Of a stretch of DNA of 64,000 nt, positions 41,741 to 51,787 are shown piece by piece; positions within the stretch are counted from its first letter, which is position 1; the number at the start of each line of letters is the position of its first letter. The position numbers were made by a program, and so were the translations under genes. The notes beneath the pieces are model-generated. The model worked only from the letters and a program-made list of their open reading frames with translations, had not been told where the DNA came from and did no database searches. This DNA comes from Pseudacidovorax intermedius (GTDB lineage Bacteria > Pseudomonadota > Gammaproteobacteria > Burkholderiales > Burkholderiaceae_C), in NCBI RefSeq assembly GCF_001476815.1, contig NZ_LDSL01000030.1, positions 62,001 through 126,000 of the forward strand, in the 5' to 3' direction.

Positions 41741-42541
41741 CTAGCCCTGCGCGCTCGCGCCCTCCTCCGGCGCCAGCACCAGCGCGAACAGTTCGCTCCT
41801 GAAGTGGATGCGCAGGCGTCCGAAGGCGCGGTTGCGGTAGGTCTTGACGGTGGGCACCGCCAGTCCGAGGTCCGCAGCGATGCCCTCCTGCGTCATGCCG
41901 CGCAGCAGCCGTTCGCAGACCGCCAGTTCGCGCGGCGTCAGCGCCGGGCAGCGCGCCAGCAGGCGCTGGGCCGGTGAGGCGGGCGCCGCCGCCGGCCCGG
42001 CCAGCGCCACGTGCTTGCGCGCCAGCGCCATCAGCAGCGCCCCAGCCTCGCCGAAGTCGGCCAGCTGTCCATCGGCCAGCGGGCGCTGCCCGTCGTGGCG
42101 GTAGAAGTTGACGGCGAACAGCGCGCCGTCCGCCGACGCTTCGCGCTCCACCACCGACACCCGCTCGCGCACGCCGTGCGCGTCGTAGACCTTGGCGCGG
42201 TGTTCCGGCGGCACCTCGCCGGCCGTGATGTGGCACAGGCGCAGGGGCGCCGTCTCGCCGTCGCGGAAGGTGCGGTCGTGCTGCACGGGGCCCGACAGGT
42301 AGGCCCGCCAGCAGTCGCGCGTGGTGTCGGGCACGCCCAGGCTGCCGCTGGTGAAGATGGCCGGGCGGGCGCCCGTGCGGTAGATGGAAAAGGAGGCCAC
42401 CGGCAGCGTCGCCGCCACGGCGCGCAGCAGGCGCGGGCCGAAATCGGTCTCGCCCAGCGCCGGCACCACCTCGGGCATGCGCGCGGCCAGCAGCGCATGG
42501 GCGCTGGCGCCGGCGGGCAGGGAGGGGCTCCAGGTTCTCAT
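41741..42541 (-). CDS. LuxR-type transcriptional regulator
   Basis: The 266-residue protein ends in a LuxR/FixJ helix-turn-helix: LTPRELAVCERLLRGMTQEGIAADLGLAVPTVKTYRNRAFGRL. The N-terminal ~190 residues have no receiver or autoinducer-binding signature that I recognise; they may form a GAF-like sensor. It is divergent from the DUF3237-Bug-tannase genes across a 93-base spacer, the usual arrangement for a local regulator of a catabolic unit. Confidence 0.85.
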   Translation of the reverse strand: MRTWSPSLPAGASAHALLAARMPEVVPALGETDFGPRLLRAVAATLPVASFSIYRTGARPAIFTSGSLGVPDTTRDCWRAYLSGPVQHDRTFRDGETAPLRLCHITAGEVPPEHRAKVYDAHGVRERVSVVEREASADGALFAVNFYRHDGQRPLADGQLADFGEAGALLMALARKHVALAGPAAAPASPAQRLLARCPALTPRELAVCERLLRGMTQEGIAADLGLAVPTVKTYRNRAFGRLRIHFRSELFALVLAPEEGASAQG

Positions 42542-42634
42542 GGCAGGCGCGGGACGGGCGGCCGGGTCATTGGGGGAAGTCCGTCATCCTCAGGGATGAC
42601 CGGGTGCCCGCGCCACCGGACTTACGCTAGCCGG

Positions 42635-43117
42635 ATGATGATGTCCGACAACGATCCGCTGGCGCCCCCCACCCTGTCGCACTTCGCCGAAGTGGCGGTG
42701 GACGTGGGCCAGCCGCTCGTGCTCGGCCGCGGCCCCCAGGGCCTGCGGCGGGTGGTGCCCATCCTGGGCGGCACGGCGCGCGGCGAGGGCTGGACGGCGC
42801 GCGTGCTGCCCGGCGGCGCCGACTTCCAGCGCTTCGCCACCGAGGGCTGCTCGGTGCTCGACGCCCGCTACGGCCTGGAGACGGACGCCGGCGATCTGAT
42901 CTACGTGCAGAACCATGCCGTGCGCGCTGCCGCGCCCGAGGTGATGGCCCGGCTGATGCGCGGCGAACCGGTGCAGCCGTCGGAGGTGTACTTCCGCTGC
43001 ACGCCCAGCTTCGAAACCGATTCGCCCGCGCTGCGCTGGATCACCGAACGGCTGTTCGTCGGCTGCGGCGTGCGGCATCCGTCGCAGGTCGTCATGCGCT
43101 TCTTCGTGCTGGCGTGA
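42635..43117 (+). CDS. DUF3237 domain protein
   Basis: The 160-residue protein matches DUF3237 (UPF0311): PTLSHFAEVAVDVGQPLVLG, VPILGGTARGEGWTARVLPGGADFQ, and a central ARYGLETDAGDLIYVQNH, then VYFRCTPSFETDSPALRWI. The family forms a small beta-barrel of unknown function often found in aromatic-catabolism loci. The first of three ATGs in tandem (42635) is used. It is the first gene of the unit leading to the esterase-like lipoprotein. Confidence 0.82.
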   Translation: MMMSDNDPLAPPTLSHFAEVAVDVGQPLVLGRGPQGLRRVVPILGGTARGEGWTARVLPGGADFQRFATEGCSVLDARYGLETDAGDLIYVQNHAVRAAAPEVMARLMRGEPVQPSEVYFRCTPSFETDSPALRWITERLFVGCGVRHPSQVVMRFFVLA

Positions 43118-43185
43118 GACCGGGCTGCGCCCCGCCCTCGCCCCCTTTCCCATCCCGCCGCAGAACACTTCCAAGGAGACTCCCC

Positions 43186-44175
43186 ATGACCCGATTCCGC
43201 ACGTCCTTCCGACTGCTCGCCGCCACCGCGGCCCTGACCGCCGCCTGGTCCGGCGCGCAGGCCCAGACGCCCGCCTATCCGAGCCGGCCCGTGCGGCTGA
43301 TCGTCGGCTTTCCGGCCGGCACCGGGCCGGACATCGTGGCGCGCCTGCTGGCACAGAAGCTCTCCGAAGGCTGGAACGGCGTCGGCGTGGTGGTGGACAA
43401 CAAGCCCGGCGCCGGCGGCACCATCGCCGCCAGCGAGGCCGCGCGGGCCCAGCCCGACGGCTACACGCTGATGCTCGGCGAGACCGGCCAGCTGTCCATC
43501 GCCCCCAGCAGCTACACCAAGCTGCCCTACGACCCGAAGAAGGACTTCGCGCCGGTGAGCCAGGTGGTCACCAGCAACTTCATGCTGGTGGTCAATCCGC
43601 AGAAGGTGCCGGCGCGCGACGTCAAGCAGTTCGTGGACTGGAGCCGCCAGCAGAAGGGCCTGTTCATGGGCACCTTCGGCGCCGGAACGCCGGGTCACTT
43701 CGGCGCCTACATCTTCGGCGAGGCCATCGGCATGAAGCCCGAGGCCGTGCACTACCGCAACACGGGTGATGCGCTCGCCGGCCTGATGAGCGGCGATGTG
43801 GCCGGTGCCTTCGCCAGCGTCGGCCTGGCCGCGCCCAACGTCAAGGCCGGCAAGCTCGTGGCCCTGGCGGCCAGTGGCGACACCCGCGCCGCCCTGCTGC
43901 CCGACGTCCCCACCTTCAAGGAGCAGGGCTACGGCCAGGTCGTGTTCCAGTCGTGGTTCGGCATCGTGGCGCCCAGCCGCACGCCGCCCGAGGTGCTGGC
44001 CAAGCTCGAAGCGGACATCCGCCGCGCCATGCAGTCGGCCGACGGCAAGCAGCGCATGGAAGACGCCGGCTTCAGCGTGACCGGGACCACCGCCAAGGAG
44101 TTCGGCAACATCATCGCGGCCGATACTGTGACCTGGGGCAAGGCCGTGCAAGCCACCGGCTTCAAGGCGGACTGA
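43186..44175 (+). CDS. Bug-family (TctC) periplasmic substrate-binding protein
   Basis: The 329-residue protein has a signal peptide (cut near AQA-QTP) and the Bug fold: YPSRPVRLIVGFPAGTGPDIVARLLAQKLSE, VDNKPGAGGTIAASEAAR, and HYRNTGDALAGLMSGDV, then a LLPDVPTFKEQGY segment. Bug proteins capture carboxylates or aromatics for tripartite tricarboxylate transporters. The ATG at 43186 follows AAGGAGA. No tctA/tctB is present, typical for Bug paralogues in this order. The esterase-like gene three bases downstream suggests it binds the phenolic acid or ester handled there. Confidence 0.92.
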   Translation: MTRFRTSFRLLAATAALTAAWSGAQAQTPAYPSRPVRLIVGFPAGTGPDIVARLLAQKLSEGWNGVGVVVDNKPGAGGTIAASEAARAQPDGYTLMLGETGQLSIAPSSYTKLPYDPKKDFAPVSQVVTSNFMLVVNPQKVPARDVKQFVDWSRQQKGLFMGTFGAGTPGHFGAYIFGEAIGMKPEAVHYRNTGDALAGLMSGDVAGAFASVGLAAPNVKAGKLVALAASGDTRAALLPDVPTFKEQGYGQVVFQSWFGIVAPSRTPPEVLAKLEADIRRAMQSADGKQRMEDAGFSVTGTTAKEFGNIIAADTVTWGKAVQATGFKAD

Positions 44176-44178
44176 GCC

Positions 44179-45900
44179 ATGCGCCCCACCTTCGGACTCG
44201 GCGCGGCCGCGGCGGGCGCCGCCGCGTTGCTGGCGGCGTGCACCAGCCCCGGCGACGCACCGCCCGCGGCCCAGGCCGCGTCCACGCCCTTGGCCTGCGC
44301 CCAGCTCGCACGGGCCGTGCCGCACGGCACGCGGCTCACGCTGGCCGAGGAAGTCGCCGCCGGCACCATCAACCTCACCGGGATCCAGCCCGGCGCACCG
44401 GGCGCCACCGCGCCGGTACCCGCTCATTGCCATGTTCAAGGGAAGATCGCCGAGCGCACCGGCCTGGACGGCAAGCCCTACGCCATCGGCTTCGACCTGC
44501 GCCTGCCCGCGCAATGGAACGGCCGCTTCTTCTTCCAGGGCGGCGGCGGCACGGACGGCGTGCTGCGCGATGCCATCGGCGTGCTCACCGGCGGCGGCAA
44601 CACCAGCAATGCGCTGATGCAGGGCTATGCGGTGGTCTTCACCGACACCGGCCATCTGAATGAGCCTGGCCCCAATGGCCCCTACCAGTTCGGGCTGGAT
44701 CCGCAGGCACGGGCCGACAACGGCTACAACTCCATGGCGCAGACCGCGCGCGTGGCCAAGACGCTGATCCGCGCGCACTATGGCCAGGCGCCCCAGCGCT
44801 CGTACTTCGTCGGCTGCTCCAACGGCGGGCGGCAGGCCATGATGATGACGCAGCGCTATCCGGAGATGTTCGACGGCGTCATCGCCTCGGCGCCGGCCTA
44901 CCGCGTGCCGCTGGCTTCGGTTCAGGCGGTGTACGACACCCAGCTCTATGCCCGTGCCGCGGCCGAGCAGGCGCCGCCCGGTCCCGACGGCCGGCCGGTG
45001 CTCTCGAAGGCCTTCTCGCCCGGCGACATGAAGCTGCTCACCCGCGAGGTGCTGCGCCAGTGCGATGCGCTGGACGGCCTGGCCGACGGGATGGTGAACA
45101 ACTGGCCGGCGTGCCACTTCAAGCCCGAGGTGCTGCGCTGCACCGGCGCCAAGACGGACGCCTGCCTGGGCCCAGCGCAGGTCGATGCGCTGCAGCGCTC
45201 CTTCGCCGGGGCCCGCGATGCGCAGGGCAAGCCGATCTATTCGGACTGGGTGTTCGACGCCGGCCTGCATTCGGTGGACTGGACGCGCTGGAAGTTCGGC
45301 GACGCGGCCAGCGGCCCTGCCAACGCCCGCAACCTCACGCTGATGACCGGTGGGCTCGCGATGTTCTTCACCACGCCGCCCACCGTGACGAACGACTTCT
45401 GGGCCTATGCGATGGGCTTCGACCCGCAGCGCGACACGGCCAAGGTCTATGCCACCGAGGGCGCCTTCCGCGAGTCGGCGATGCGCATGGTGGCGGCCGA
45501 CTCGCCCGACGTGGACGCCTACGCCCGCCACGGCGGCAAGATCCTGTTCTTCCACGGCGTGAGCGACCCGGTGTTCTCGGTGACCGACACCGTGCGCTAC
45601 CTGGAGCAGCTGCGCCAGCGCTACGGCGCCGCCACTGACGGCATGGCCCGGCTGTTCACGGTGCCGAACATGGCCCATTGCAGCGGCGGCCCGGCCACCG
45701 ACCAGTACGACGGCCTGACGGAACTGGTGAACTGGGTCGAGCAGGGTCAGGCGCCCGAGCGCGTCGTGGCCCGTGCCCGGCCCGAGAACGCCGACGTGCC
45801 CTGGCCCGGCCGCACGCGTCCGCTGTGTGCCTATCCGAAGCAGGCGCGCTACAACGGCAGCGGCAGCATCGAGGACGCGGCCAACTTCAGTTGCCGCTAG
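44179..45900 (+). CDS. Tannase/feruloyl esterase family lipoprotein
   Basis: The 573-residue protein has a lipoprotein signal (LLAAC) and a tannase/feruloyl-esterase domain. The family's disulfide-linked catalytic set is visible: C213-S214 in [13 protein letters not shown]463 in FHGVSDPVF and H500-C501 in MAHCSGGP (the CS-D-HC motif). It should cleave gallate, ferulate or related aryl esters (or MHET-like esters, whose hydrolase is in this family) in the periplasm or at the outer membrane. It is co-transcribed with the Bug gene. Its end overlaps ispF by 14 bases, tail to tail. Confidence 0.9.
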   Translation: MRPTFGLGAAAAGAAALLAACTSPGDAPPAAQAASTPLACAQLARAVPHGTRLTLAEEVAAGTINLTGIQPGAPGATAPVPAHCHVQGKIAERTGLDGKPYAIGFDLRLPAQWNGRFFFQGGGGTDGVLRDAIGVLTGGGNTSNALMQGYAVVFTDTGHLNEPGPNGPYQFGLDPQARADNGYNSMAQTARVAKTLIRAHYGQAPQRSYFVGCSNGGRQAMMMTQRYPEMFDGVIASAPAYRVPLASVQAVYDTQLYARAAAEQAPPGPDGRPVLSKAFSPGDMKLLTREVLRQCDALDGLADGMVNNWPACHFKPEVLRCTGAKTDACLGPAQVDALQRSFAGARDAQGKPIYSDWVFDAGLHSVDWTRWKFGDAASGPANARNLTLMTGGLAMFFTTPPTVTNDFWAYAMGFDPQRDTAKVYATEGAFRESAMRMVAADSPDVDAYARHGGKILFFHGVSDPVFSVTDTVRYLEQLRQRYGAATDGMARLFTVPNMAHCSGGPATDQYDGLTELVNWVEQGQAPERVVARARPENADVPWPGRTRPLCAYPKQARYNGSGSIEDAANFSCR

Positions 45901-46435
45901 GCGCAGGCTTGGCGGGCGCGCGGTAGAGCATCACCGCCGCCCGCGCCTCCATGGCCCGGCCCTCGCCCACGGGGCCCAGCTTCTCGGCCGTCTTGGCCTT
46001 CACGTTGACCTGGCCCGGTGCCAGCGCCAGCACCTCGGCGATGCGCGCGCACATGGCCGGGATGTGCGGTGCCAGCTTGGGGGCCTGCGCGACGATGGTG
46101 CTGTCCACGTTGCCGATGGCCCAGCCCTGCGCCTGCACGCGGCGCGCCGCCTCGGCCAGCAGCACGGCGGAATCGGCGCCGCGGAACTGCGCGTCCGTGT
46201 CCGGGAAATGCCGGCCGATGTCGCCCAGCGCGGCGGCGCCCAGCAGCGCGTCGGTGATGGCGTGCAGCAGCACGTCGGCATCGGAATGGCCGAGCAGGCC
46301 CACGGTGTGCGGCACGTCCACGCCGCCCAGGATGAGCTTGCGGCCTGCGGCCAGCTGGTGCACGTCCCAGCCCTCGCCGATGCGGAAGGGGAAGTCGAAG
46401 TCGGCGGCGTGGTTCATGGTCGTCGTCATGGTCAT
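45887..46435 (-). CDS. ispF: 2-C-methyl-D-erythritol 2,4-cyclodiphosphate synthase
   Basis: The 182-residue enzyme of the non-mevalonate isoprenoid pathway has [21 protein letters not shown] (Asp and His zinc ligands), [28 protein letters not shown] and the final [17 protein letters not shown]. All active-site segments are present. Two or three start codons are possible; ATG 46435 overlaps the ispD stop (ATGA) and is preferred, though it adds ~14 residues before the conserved domain. Confidence 0.95.
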   Translation of the reverse strand: MTMTTTMNHAADFDFPFRIGEGWDVHQLAAGRKLILGGVDVPHTVGLLGHSDADVLLHAITDALLGAAALGDIGRHFPDTDAQFRGADSAVLLAEAARRVQAQGWAIGNVDSTIVAQAPKLAPHIPAMCARIAEVLALAPGQVNVKAKTAEKLGPVGEGRAMEARAAVMLYRAPAKPAPSGN

Positions 46436-47160
46436 CGGTCGGCCGCGGCGTGGCGGGCCTGGAGCACCGCCGCCGCCAGGGCGAAGTCGTCGGGAAAGGT
46501 CACCTTGAAGTTGCTGGCAGTGCCGGGCACCAGCCGCGGCGCCAGGCCCAGGCCCTCGATGGCGCTGGCCTCGTCGGTCACGGCATCGCCCATGCGGGCC
46601 AGGGCCTCCTGCAGCAGGCCGATGCGGAACATCTGCGGCGTCTGGGCCAGCCATTTGTCAGCGCGCGCCACCGTGGCGGCGACGCGGCCATCCGGCGTCG
46701 CGGCCTTGAGCGTGTCGGGCAGCGGCAGCGCCAGCAGCCCGCCCACAGGATCGTGCACACAGGCGCCGATCAACGCGTCGACCTGCGAGGGCAGCAACAG
46801 GCAGCGGGCCGCATCGTGCACCAGCACCCAGTCGGTCGGCAGGGCGCCAGCCTCTTCGCGCAGCGCGGCCAGGCCCTGCGCCACCGACTGGGCGCGGGTG
46901 GCGCCGCCAGCGCGCAGCAGCCATTCGCCGGGGGCAGGAAAGCCGGGCAGCACCTCGGCGAGGCGCTGGTCGTCCGGCGCCACGACCAGCGCGATGCCCG
47001 CGAGTCGCGGACCGAGGGCGCGGAAGACGTCCAGCGTGTGCGCCACCAGCGGCCGGCCGGCCAGCGGCTCGTACTGCTTGGGGCCGGGGGCGCCGGCGCG
47101 GGAGCCAGTGCCGGCACAGGGGATGAGTACGAACAGGCGCGGCGGAGGGGGCTGGGACAT
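46432..47160 (-). CDS. ispD: 2-C-methyl-D-erythritol 4-phosphate cytidylyltransferase
   Basis: The 242-residue enzyme transfers CMP to methylerythritol phosphate. It has [26 protein letters not shown] (the CTP-binding loop), [27 protein letters not shown] and [10 protein letters not shown], with [12 protein letters not shown] at the end. It is directly followed by ispF, a common pairing. The ATG at 47160 begins the conserved domain; the frame stays open upstream to 47286. It diverges from mfd. Confidence 0.95.
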   Translation of the reverse strand: MSQPPPPRLFVLIPCAGTGSRAGAPGPKQYEPLAGRPLVAHTLDVFRALGPRLAGIALVVAPDDQRLAEVLPGFPAPGEWLLRAGGATRAQSVAQGLAALREEAGALPTDWVLVHDAARCLLLPSQVDALIGACVHDPVGGLLALPLPDTLKAATPDGRVAATVARADKWLAQTPQMFRIGLLQEALARMGDAVTDEASAIEGLGLAPRLVPGTASNFKVTFPDDFALAAAVLQARHAAADR

Positions 47161-47210
47161 CGGCAGGAGGAAGCGTCGGACGTGCGTGGATGGGCGGATG
47201 CGGGGCGGCG

Positions 47211-47223
47211 CTTCGACAGGCTC
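47211..47223. repeat. Second copy of the GAGCCTGTCGAAG repeat, inverted
   Basis: CTTCGACAGGCTC in the ispD-mfd spacer is the exact reverse complement of the 13-base core at 41712-41724. Here the flanks do not form as good a hairpin. Confidence 0.4.
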
Positions 47224-47414
47224 GGCGCGAGCGGTTCTGCGGACGCATCGAACCGCCCGCCATCGACGGCACAGGACAGCGGGCACGACGCCTCATCCGA
47301 CGCCCGGTCGGCCAGTCCCGCCCCGGCCAGGGACAAGCCCCGCATTCTAAAATTGACCGCTTCACCCTCCCCGCCGCACCGGCCGGGAGGGCCTGTCTTT
47401 TGGTGCCGCACTGC

Positions 47415-50400
47415 ATGGACCTGCCCGCCCTCTCCCCCGGCAAACGCTTCACCCTTCCCCGTCCGCCCTCCTCCAGCGACGCGCTGCTGCTGGCCAGGCT
47501 GGCGCAGCGCGAACGCGCGGCCGGCCGCACGACCGCCATCTTCACGGCCGATGCCACCGACACCCAGCGGCTGACGGACGAGCTGGCCTTCTTCGCGCCC
47601 GAGCTGCGCTGCGCCGTCTTCCCCGACTGGGAAACGCTGCCCTACGACAGCTTCTCGCCGCACCAGGACCTGATCAGCGAGCGCCTGGCAACGCTGTGGC
47701 GCATCCTGCAGAAGGAGGTGGACGTGGTGCTGGTGCCCGCCACCACCGCGCTCTACCGCCTGGCGCCGCCCGGCTTCATGGCCGGCTACACCTTCCACTT
47801 CCGCACCCGGCAGAAGCTGGACGAGGCGCGGCTGAAGGCCCAGCTCACGCTGGCCGGCTACAGCCATGTGACGCAGGTGGTGAGCCCCGGCGAATACGCG
47901 GTGCGCGGCGGCCTGATCGACCTGTTCCCGATGGGCTCGCCGCAGCCCTTCCGCGTCGATCTGTTCGACGACGAGATCGACTCCATCCGCACCTTCGACC
48001 CCGACAGCCAGCGCAGCCTCTACCCCGTGCCCGACGTGCGCCTGCTGCCCGGCCGCGAGTTCCCGATGGACGACGACGCCCGGGCGCATTTCCGCAGCCG
48101 CTGGCGCGAACTGCTCGAGGGCGATCCGACCAAGAGCCGCATCTACAAGGACATGGGCAACGGCGTCGCCACCGCCGGCATCGAGTACTACCTGCCCCTG
48201 TTCTTCGACCAGACGGCGACGGTGTTCGACTACCTGGCCGGCGCCAGCAAGGAAGGCCGCGACGGCGACGCGCCCTCCTCCGTCACGCTGGTGCTGCACG
48301 GCGACCTGGAGGCCGCCTTCCAGCATTTCTGGCAGGACACGCGCGAGCGCTACCGCCTGGCCCACGGCGACCCCGAACGGCCGGTGCTGCCGCCGGAGGC
48401 GCTGTTCCTCAACGCCGAGCAGTTCTACGGCCAGACCAAGCCGCATCGCCAACTGTCGCTGCGGCCTGCATCCGCTCAGGCTGAGCCGGTCGACGCCTTC
48501 CCCGAGTTCGCGCTGCTGCCCTCGCTGGCCGCCGCCCGCGGCGCTGACGATCCGCTGGCCCGCCTGAAGGAACACATCCAGGCCACCCGCCACCGCGTGC
48601 TGCTGCTGGCCGAGACCGCTGGCCGGCGCGAAAGCCTGCTGGACTTCCTGCGCGCCAGCGGCGTCGGCCCGCCGGCCTTCGACACCCTGGCCGAATTCGA
48701 GGCCGAGGCCACCGAGAAGATCGGCATCGCCACCGCCGCGCTGGCCGCCGGCTTCGCCTGGAACGAGGCCGGCATCGACTTCGTCACCGAGACCGAGCTC
48801 TTCGCCACCGGCACCGGCAGCGGCCGCCGCCGCAACAAGCGGCAGGAGGCCACCAGCGACGTCGATGCGCTGATCAAGGACCTGTCCGAGCTGAACCTGG
48901 GCGACCCGGTCGTCCACAGCGCCCACGGCATCGGCCGCTACAAGGGCCTGGTCAACATGGACCTGGGCCAGGGCACGGGGCCGGACGGCAAGCCGCTGCT
49001 GCAGGAATTCCTGCACCTGGAGTACGCCGACAAGGCCACGCTCTATGTGCCGGTGAGCCAGCTGCACCTCATCAGCCGCTACACCGGCGTCAGCGCCGAC
49101 GAGGCGCCGCTGCACAAGCTGGGCAGCGGCCAGTGGGACAAGGCCAAGCGCAAGGCGGCCGAGCAGGTGCGCGATGCGGCGGCCGAGCTGCTCAACATCT
49201 ATGCCCGCCGCGCCGCGCGGGAAGGGCATGCCTTCCGCTTCCAGGCGCCGGACTACGAGGTCTTCGCCAACGACTTCGGCTTCGAGGAAACGGCCGACCA
49301 GAAGGCGGCGATCCACGCCGTCATCCAGGACATGATCTCGCCCCAGCCCATGGACCGGCTGGTCTGTGGCGACGTGGGCTTCGGCAAGACCGAGGTGGCG
49401 CTGCGCGCGGCCTTCGTGGCCGTCACCGGCGGCAAGCAGGTGGCCTTCCTGGCGCCGACCACGCTGCTGGCCGAACAGCACTACCAGACGCTGGTGGACC
49501 GCTTCTCCAAGTGGCCGGTCAAGGTGGCCGAGATGAGCCGCTTCCGGTCCGCCAAGGAGATCACCGCCGCCGCCAAGGGCCTGGCCGACGGCAGCGTGGA
49601 CATCGTGGTCGGCACGCACAAGCTGCTCAGCGAAAGCGTCAAGTTCAAGAACCTGGGCCTGCTCATCATCGACGAGGAGCACCGCTTCGGCGTGCGCCAC
49701 AAGGAGGCCATGAAGGCCATGCGTGCCGAGGTGGACGTGCTCACGCTCACTGCCACGCCCATTCCGCGGACGCTGGGCATGGCGCTGGAAGGCCTGCGCG
49801 ACCTGTCGGTCATCGCCACCGCGCCGCAGCGGCGCCTGGCCATCAAGACCTTCGTGCGCAACGAGGGCACCGGCGTGATCCGCGAGGCCGTGCTGCGCGA
49901 GTTGAAGCGCGGCGGTCAGGTCTACTTCCTGCACAACGAGGTCGAGACCATCGAGAACCGGCGCCAGAAGCTGCAGGAGATCCTGCCCGAGGCGCGCATC
50001 GCCGTGGCCCACGGCCAGATGCCCGAGCGCGAGCTGGAGCGGGTGATGCGCGACTTCGTCGCCCAGCGCTTCAACCTGCTGCTGTGCTCGACCATCATCG
50101 AGACCGGCATCGACGTGCCCAGCGCCAACACCATCGTCATCAGCCGGGCCGACAAGTTCGGCCTGGCGCAGCTGCACCAGCTGCGCGGCCGGGTGGGCCG
50201 CAGCCACCACCAGGCCTATGCCTACCTGATGGTCCCGGACATCGAGGGCCTGACCAAGCAGGCGGCGCAGCGGCTGGACGCCATACAGGCCATGGAAGAG
50301 CTGGGTTCCGGCTTCTACCTGGCCATGCACGACCTGGAGATCCGTGGCGCCGGCGAGGTGCTGGGCGAGCACCAGAGCGGCAACATGATGGAGATCGGCT

Positions 50401-50942
50401 TCCAGCTCTACAACGAGATGCTGGCCGAGGCCGTCGCCTCGCTCAAGGCCGGCAAGGAGCCCGACCTGCTGGCGCCGCTGTCGGCCACCACCGAGATCAA
50501 CCTGCACGCGCCCGCGCTGCTGCCAGACGACTACTGCGGCGACGTGCACCTGCGCCTGTCCTTCTACAAGAAGCTGGCCACGGCCAGGACGACGGACCAG
50601 ATCGACACCCTGCTCGAAGAACTGGTGGACCGCTTCGGCAAGCTGCCGCCGCAGACGCAGACGCTGATCGACGTGCACCGCCTGCGCGTGCTGGCGCGGC
50701 CCTACGGCGTGACCAAGGTGGACGCGGCGCCGGGCGTGATCCACATCAGCTTCAAGCCCAACCCGCCCATCGACCCGATGGCCATCATCGGCCTGATCCA
50801 GAAGAACAAGCACATCAAGCTGGCCGGCAACGACAAGCTGCGCATCGAGCGCGAGCTCAAGGACCCGAAGGACCGGGCGCAGATGGTGCGGGACGTGCTG
50901 CGCTCGCTGGGACAGCCGAAGACGGAGGCGGTGGCGGCCTGA
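47415..50942 (+). CDS. mfd: Transcription-repair coupling factor
   Basis: The 1175-residue ATP-dependent translocase removes stalled RNA polymerase and recruits UvrA. The N-terminal UvrB-like part (FPDWETLPYDSFSPHQDLISERL) is followed by the RNA-polymerase-interacting domain (VVHSAHGIGRYKGL), then the RecG-like motor. The motor has Walker A VCGDVGFGKTEVA, DEEHRFGVRHKE and the TATPIPRTL box, with the TRG segment GRVGRSHHQAYAYL. The C-terminal TRCF domain closes the protein. Full length. The ATG at 47415 begins MDLPALSPGKRF; the frame is open further upstream but without family similarity. Confidence 0.97.
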   Translation: MDLPALSPGKRFTLPRPPSSSDALLLARLAQRERAAGRTTAIFTADATDTQRLTDELAFFAPELRCAVFPDWETLPYDSFSPHQDLISERLATLWRILQKEVDVVLVPATTALYRLAPPGFMAGYTFHFRTRQKLDEARLKAQLTLAGYSHVTQVVSPGEYAVRGGLIDLFPMGSPQPFRVDLFDDEIDSIRTFDPDSQRSLYPVPDVRLLPGREFPMDDDARAHFRSRWRELLEGDPTKSRIYKDMGNGVATAGIEYYLPLFFDQTATVFDYLAGASKEGRDGDAPSSVTLVLHGDLEAAFQHFWQDTRERYRLAHGDPERPVLPPEALFLNAEQFYGQTKPHRQLSLRPASAQAEPVDAFPEFALLPSLAAARGADDPLARLKEHIQATRHRVLLLAETAGRRESLLDFLRASGVGPPAFDTLAEFEAEATEKIGIATAALAAGFAWNEAGIDFVTETELFATGTGSGRRRNKRQEATSDVDALIKDLSELNLGDPVVHSAHGIGRYKGLVNMDLGQGTGPDGKPLLQEFLHLEYADKATLYVPVSQLHLISRYTGVSADEAPLHKLGSGQWDKAKRKAAEQVRDAAAELLNIYARRAAREGHAFRFQAPDYEVFANDFGFEETADQKAAIHAVIQDMISPQPMDRLVCGDVGFGKTEVALRAAFVAVTGGKQVAFLAPTTLLAEQHYQTLVDRFSKWPVKVAEMSRFRSAKEITAAAKGLADGSVDIVVGTHKLLSESVKFKNLGLLIIDEEHRFGVRHKEAMKAMRAEVDVLTLTATPIPRTLGMALEGLRDLSVIATAPQRRLAIKTFVRNEGTGVIREAVLRELKRGGQVYFLHNEVETIENRRQKLQEILPEARIAVAHGQMPERELERVMRDFVAQRFNLLLCSTIIETGIDVPSANTIVISRADKFGLAQLHQLRGRVGRSHHQAYAYLMVPDIEGLTKQAAQRLDAIQAMEELGSGFYLAMHDLEIRGAGEVLGEHQSGNMMEIGFQLYNEMLAEAVASLKAGKEPDLLAPLSATTEINLHAPALLPDDYCGDVHLRLSFYKKLATARTTDQIDTLLEELVDRFGKLPPQTQTLIDVHRLRVLARPYGVTKVDAAPGVIHISFKPNPPIDPMAIIGLIQKNKHIKLAGNDKLRIERELKDPKDRAQMVRDVLRSLGQPKTEAVAA

Positions 50943-51007
50943 GTGCCTTGTGCGGCCCCTGCCCTTCCTACAATCCGCCGCCTTTTTCGACCCTGCTGTT
51001 GTTTGAC

Positions 51008-51730
51008 ATGACCGCTCCTGCCACAGAACACGTTCCCGGCCTCGTCCTGCGCGGCGTCACGCCGCCCCTGCGCCTGGCCGACTTCGGCCTGATCGCCTTC
51101 GACATGGATTCGACGCTGATCACCATCGAATGCATCGACGAAATCGCCGACGCGGTGGGCAAGAAGGCCGAGGTGGCGGCGATCACCGACGCCACGATGC
51201 GCGGCGAGATCAAGGACTTCAAGGAAAGCCTGCGACGGCGCGTCGCCCTGCTCGAAGGCGTGCCCGTGGGCGCGCTGCAGGAGGTGTACGACCAGCGGCT
51301 GCACCTGTCGCCCGGCGCGGACGAACTGGTGGGCGCCTGCCGCGCGGCGGGCCTCAAGGTGCTGCTGGTTTCGGGCGGTTTCACCTTCTTCGCCGACCGG
51401 GTGAAGACCCGGCTTGGCATCGACTTCGCGCGCTCCAACCTGCTGGAGGAAGAAGGCGGCCGGCTCACCGGCCGGGTACGGGCGCAGGACTGGGGCGACA
51501 TCTGCGATGGCGCCGAGAAGCGCCGCACGCTGCTGGAGGTGGCCTCGCTGCTGCGCCTCGCGCCTTCGCAGACCATCGCCGTGGGCGACGGCGCCAACGA
51601 CCTGCCGATGATGGTCGCGGCCGGCCTGTCGGTCGCCTTCCATGCCAAGCCCAAGGTGCGCGAGCAGGCCATGGTGGCCATCGAACAGGGCGGGCTGGAC
51701 AGGCTGCTCGAGGTGGTTCGGCCCGGCTAA
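51008..51730 (+). CDS. serB: Phosphoserine phosphatase
   Basis: The 240-residue HAD phosphatase makes L-serine from phosphoserine. It has FDMDSTLITIECIDEIAD (nucleophile D32 and acid D34), VLLVSGGFTFFADRV, KRRTLLE with the conserved Lys, and VGDGANDLPMM. The N-terminal ACT-like extension of E. coli SerB is short here, which is common in Burkholderiales. It begins 65 bases after mfd and may be read with it. Confidence 0.95.
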   Translation: MTAPATEHVPGLVLRGVTPPLRLADFGLIAFDMDSTLITIECIDEIADAVGKKAEVAAITDATMRGEIKDFKESLRRRVALLEGVPVGALQEVYDQRLHLSPGADELVGACRAAGLKVLLVSGGFTFFADRVKTRLGIDFARSNLLEEEGGRLTGRVRAQDWGDICDGAEKRRTLLEVASLLRLAPSQTIAVGDGANDLPMMVAAGLSVAFHAKPKVREQAMVAIEQGGLDRLLEVVRPG

Positions 51731-51787
51731 CATGCCGCGCTCGCGGCCCACGGCCCCTTCTTTACCCACTTCTTTTCAACCCATCCC

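Noticed and set aside
46436-46654. Longer ispF start inside ispD
   Set aside because: The added residues are an out-of-frame reading of ispD; the ATGA junction at 46435 is the natural start.
46770-50813. A 1347-codon open frame antisense to mfd
   Set aside because: GC-rich third positions leave the opposite strand open. The translation is low-complexity Ala/Gly/His/Gln/Val with no domain, while mfd itself is complete.
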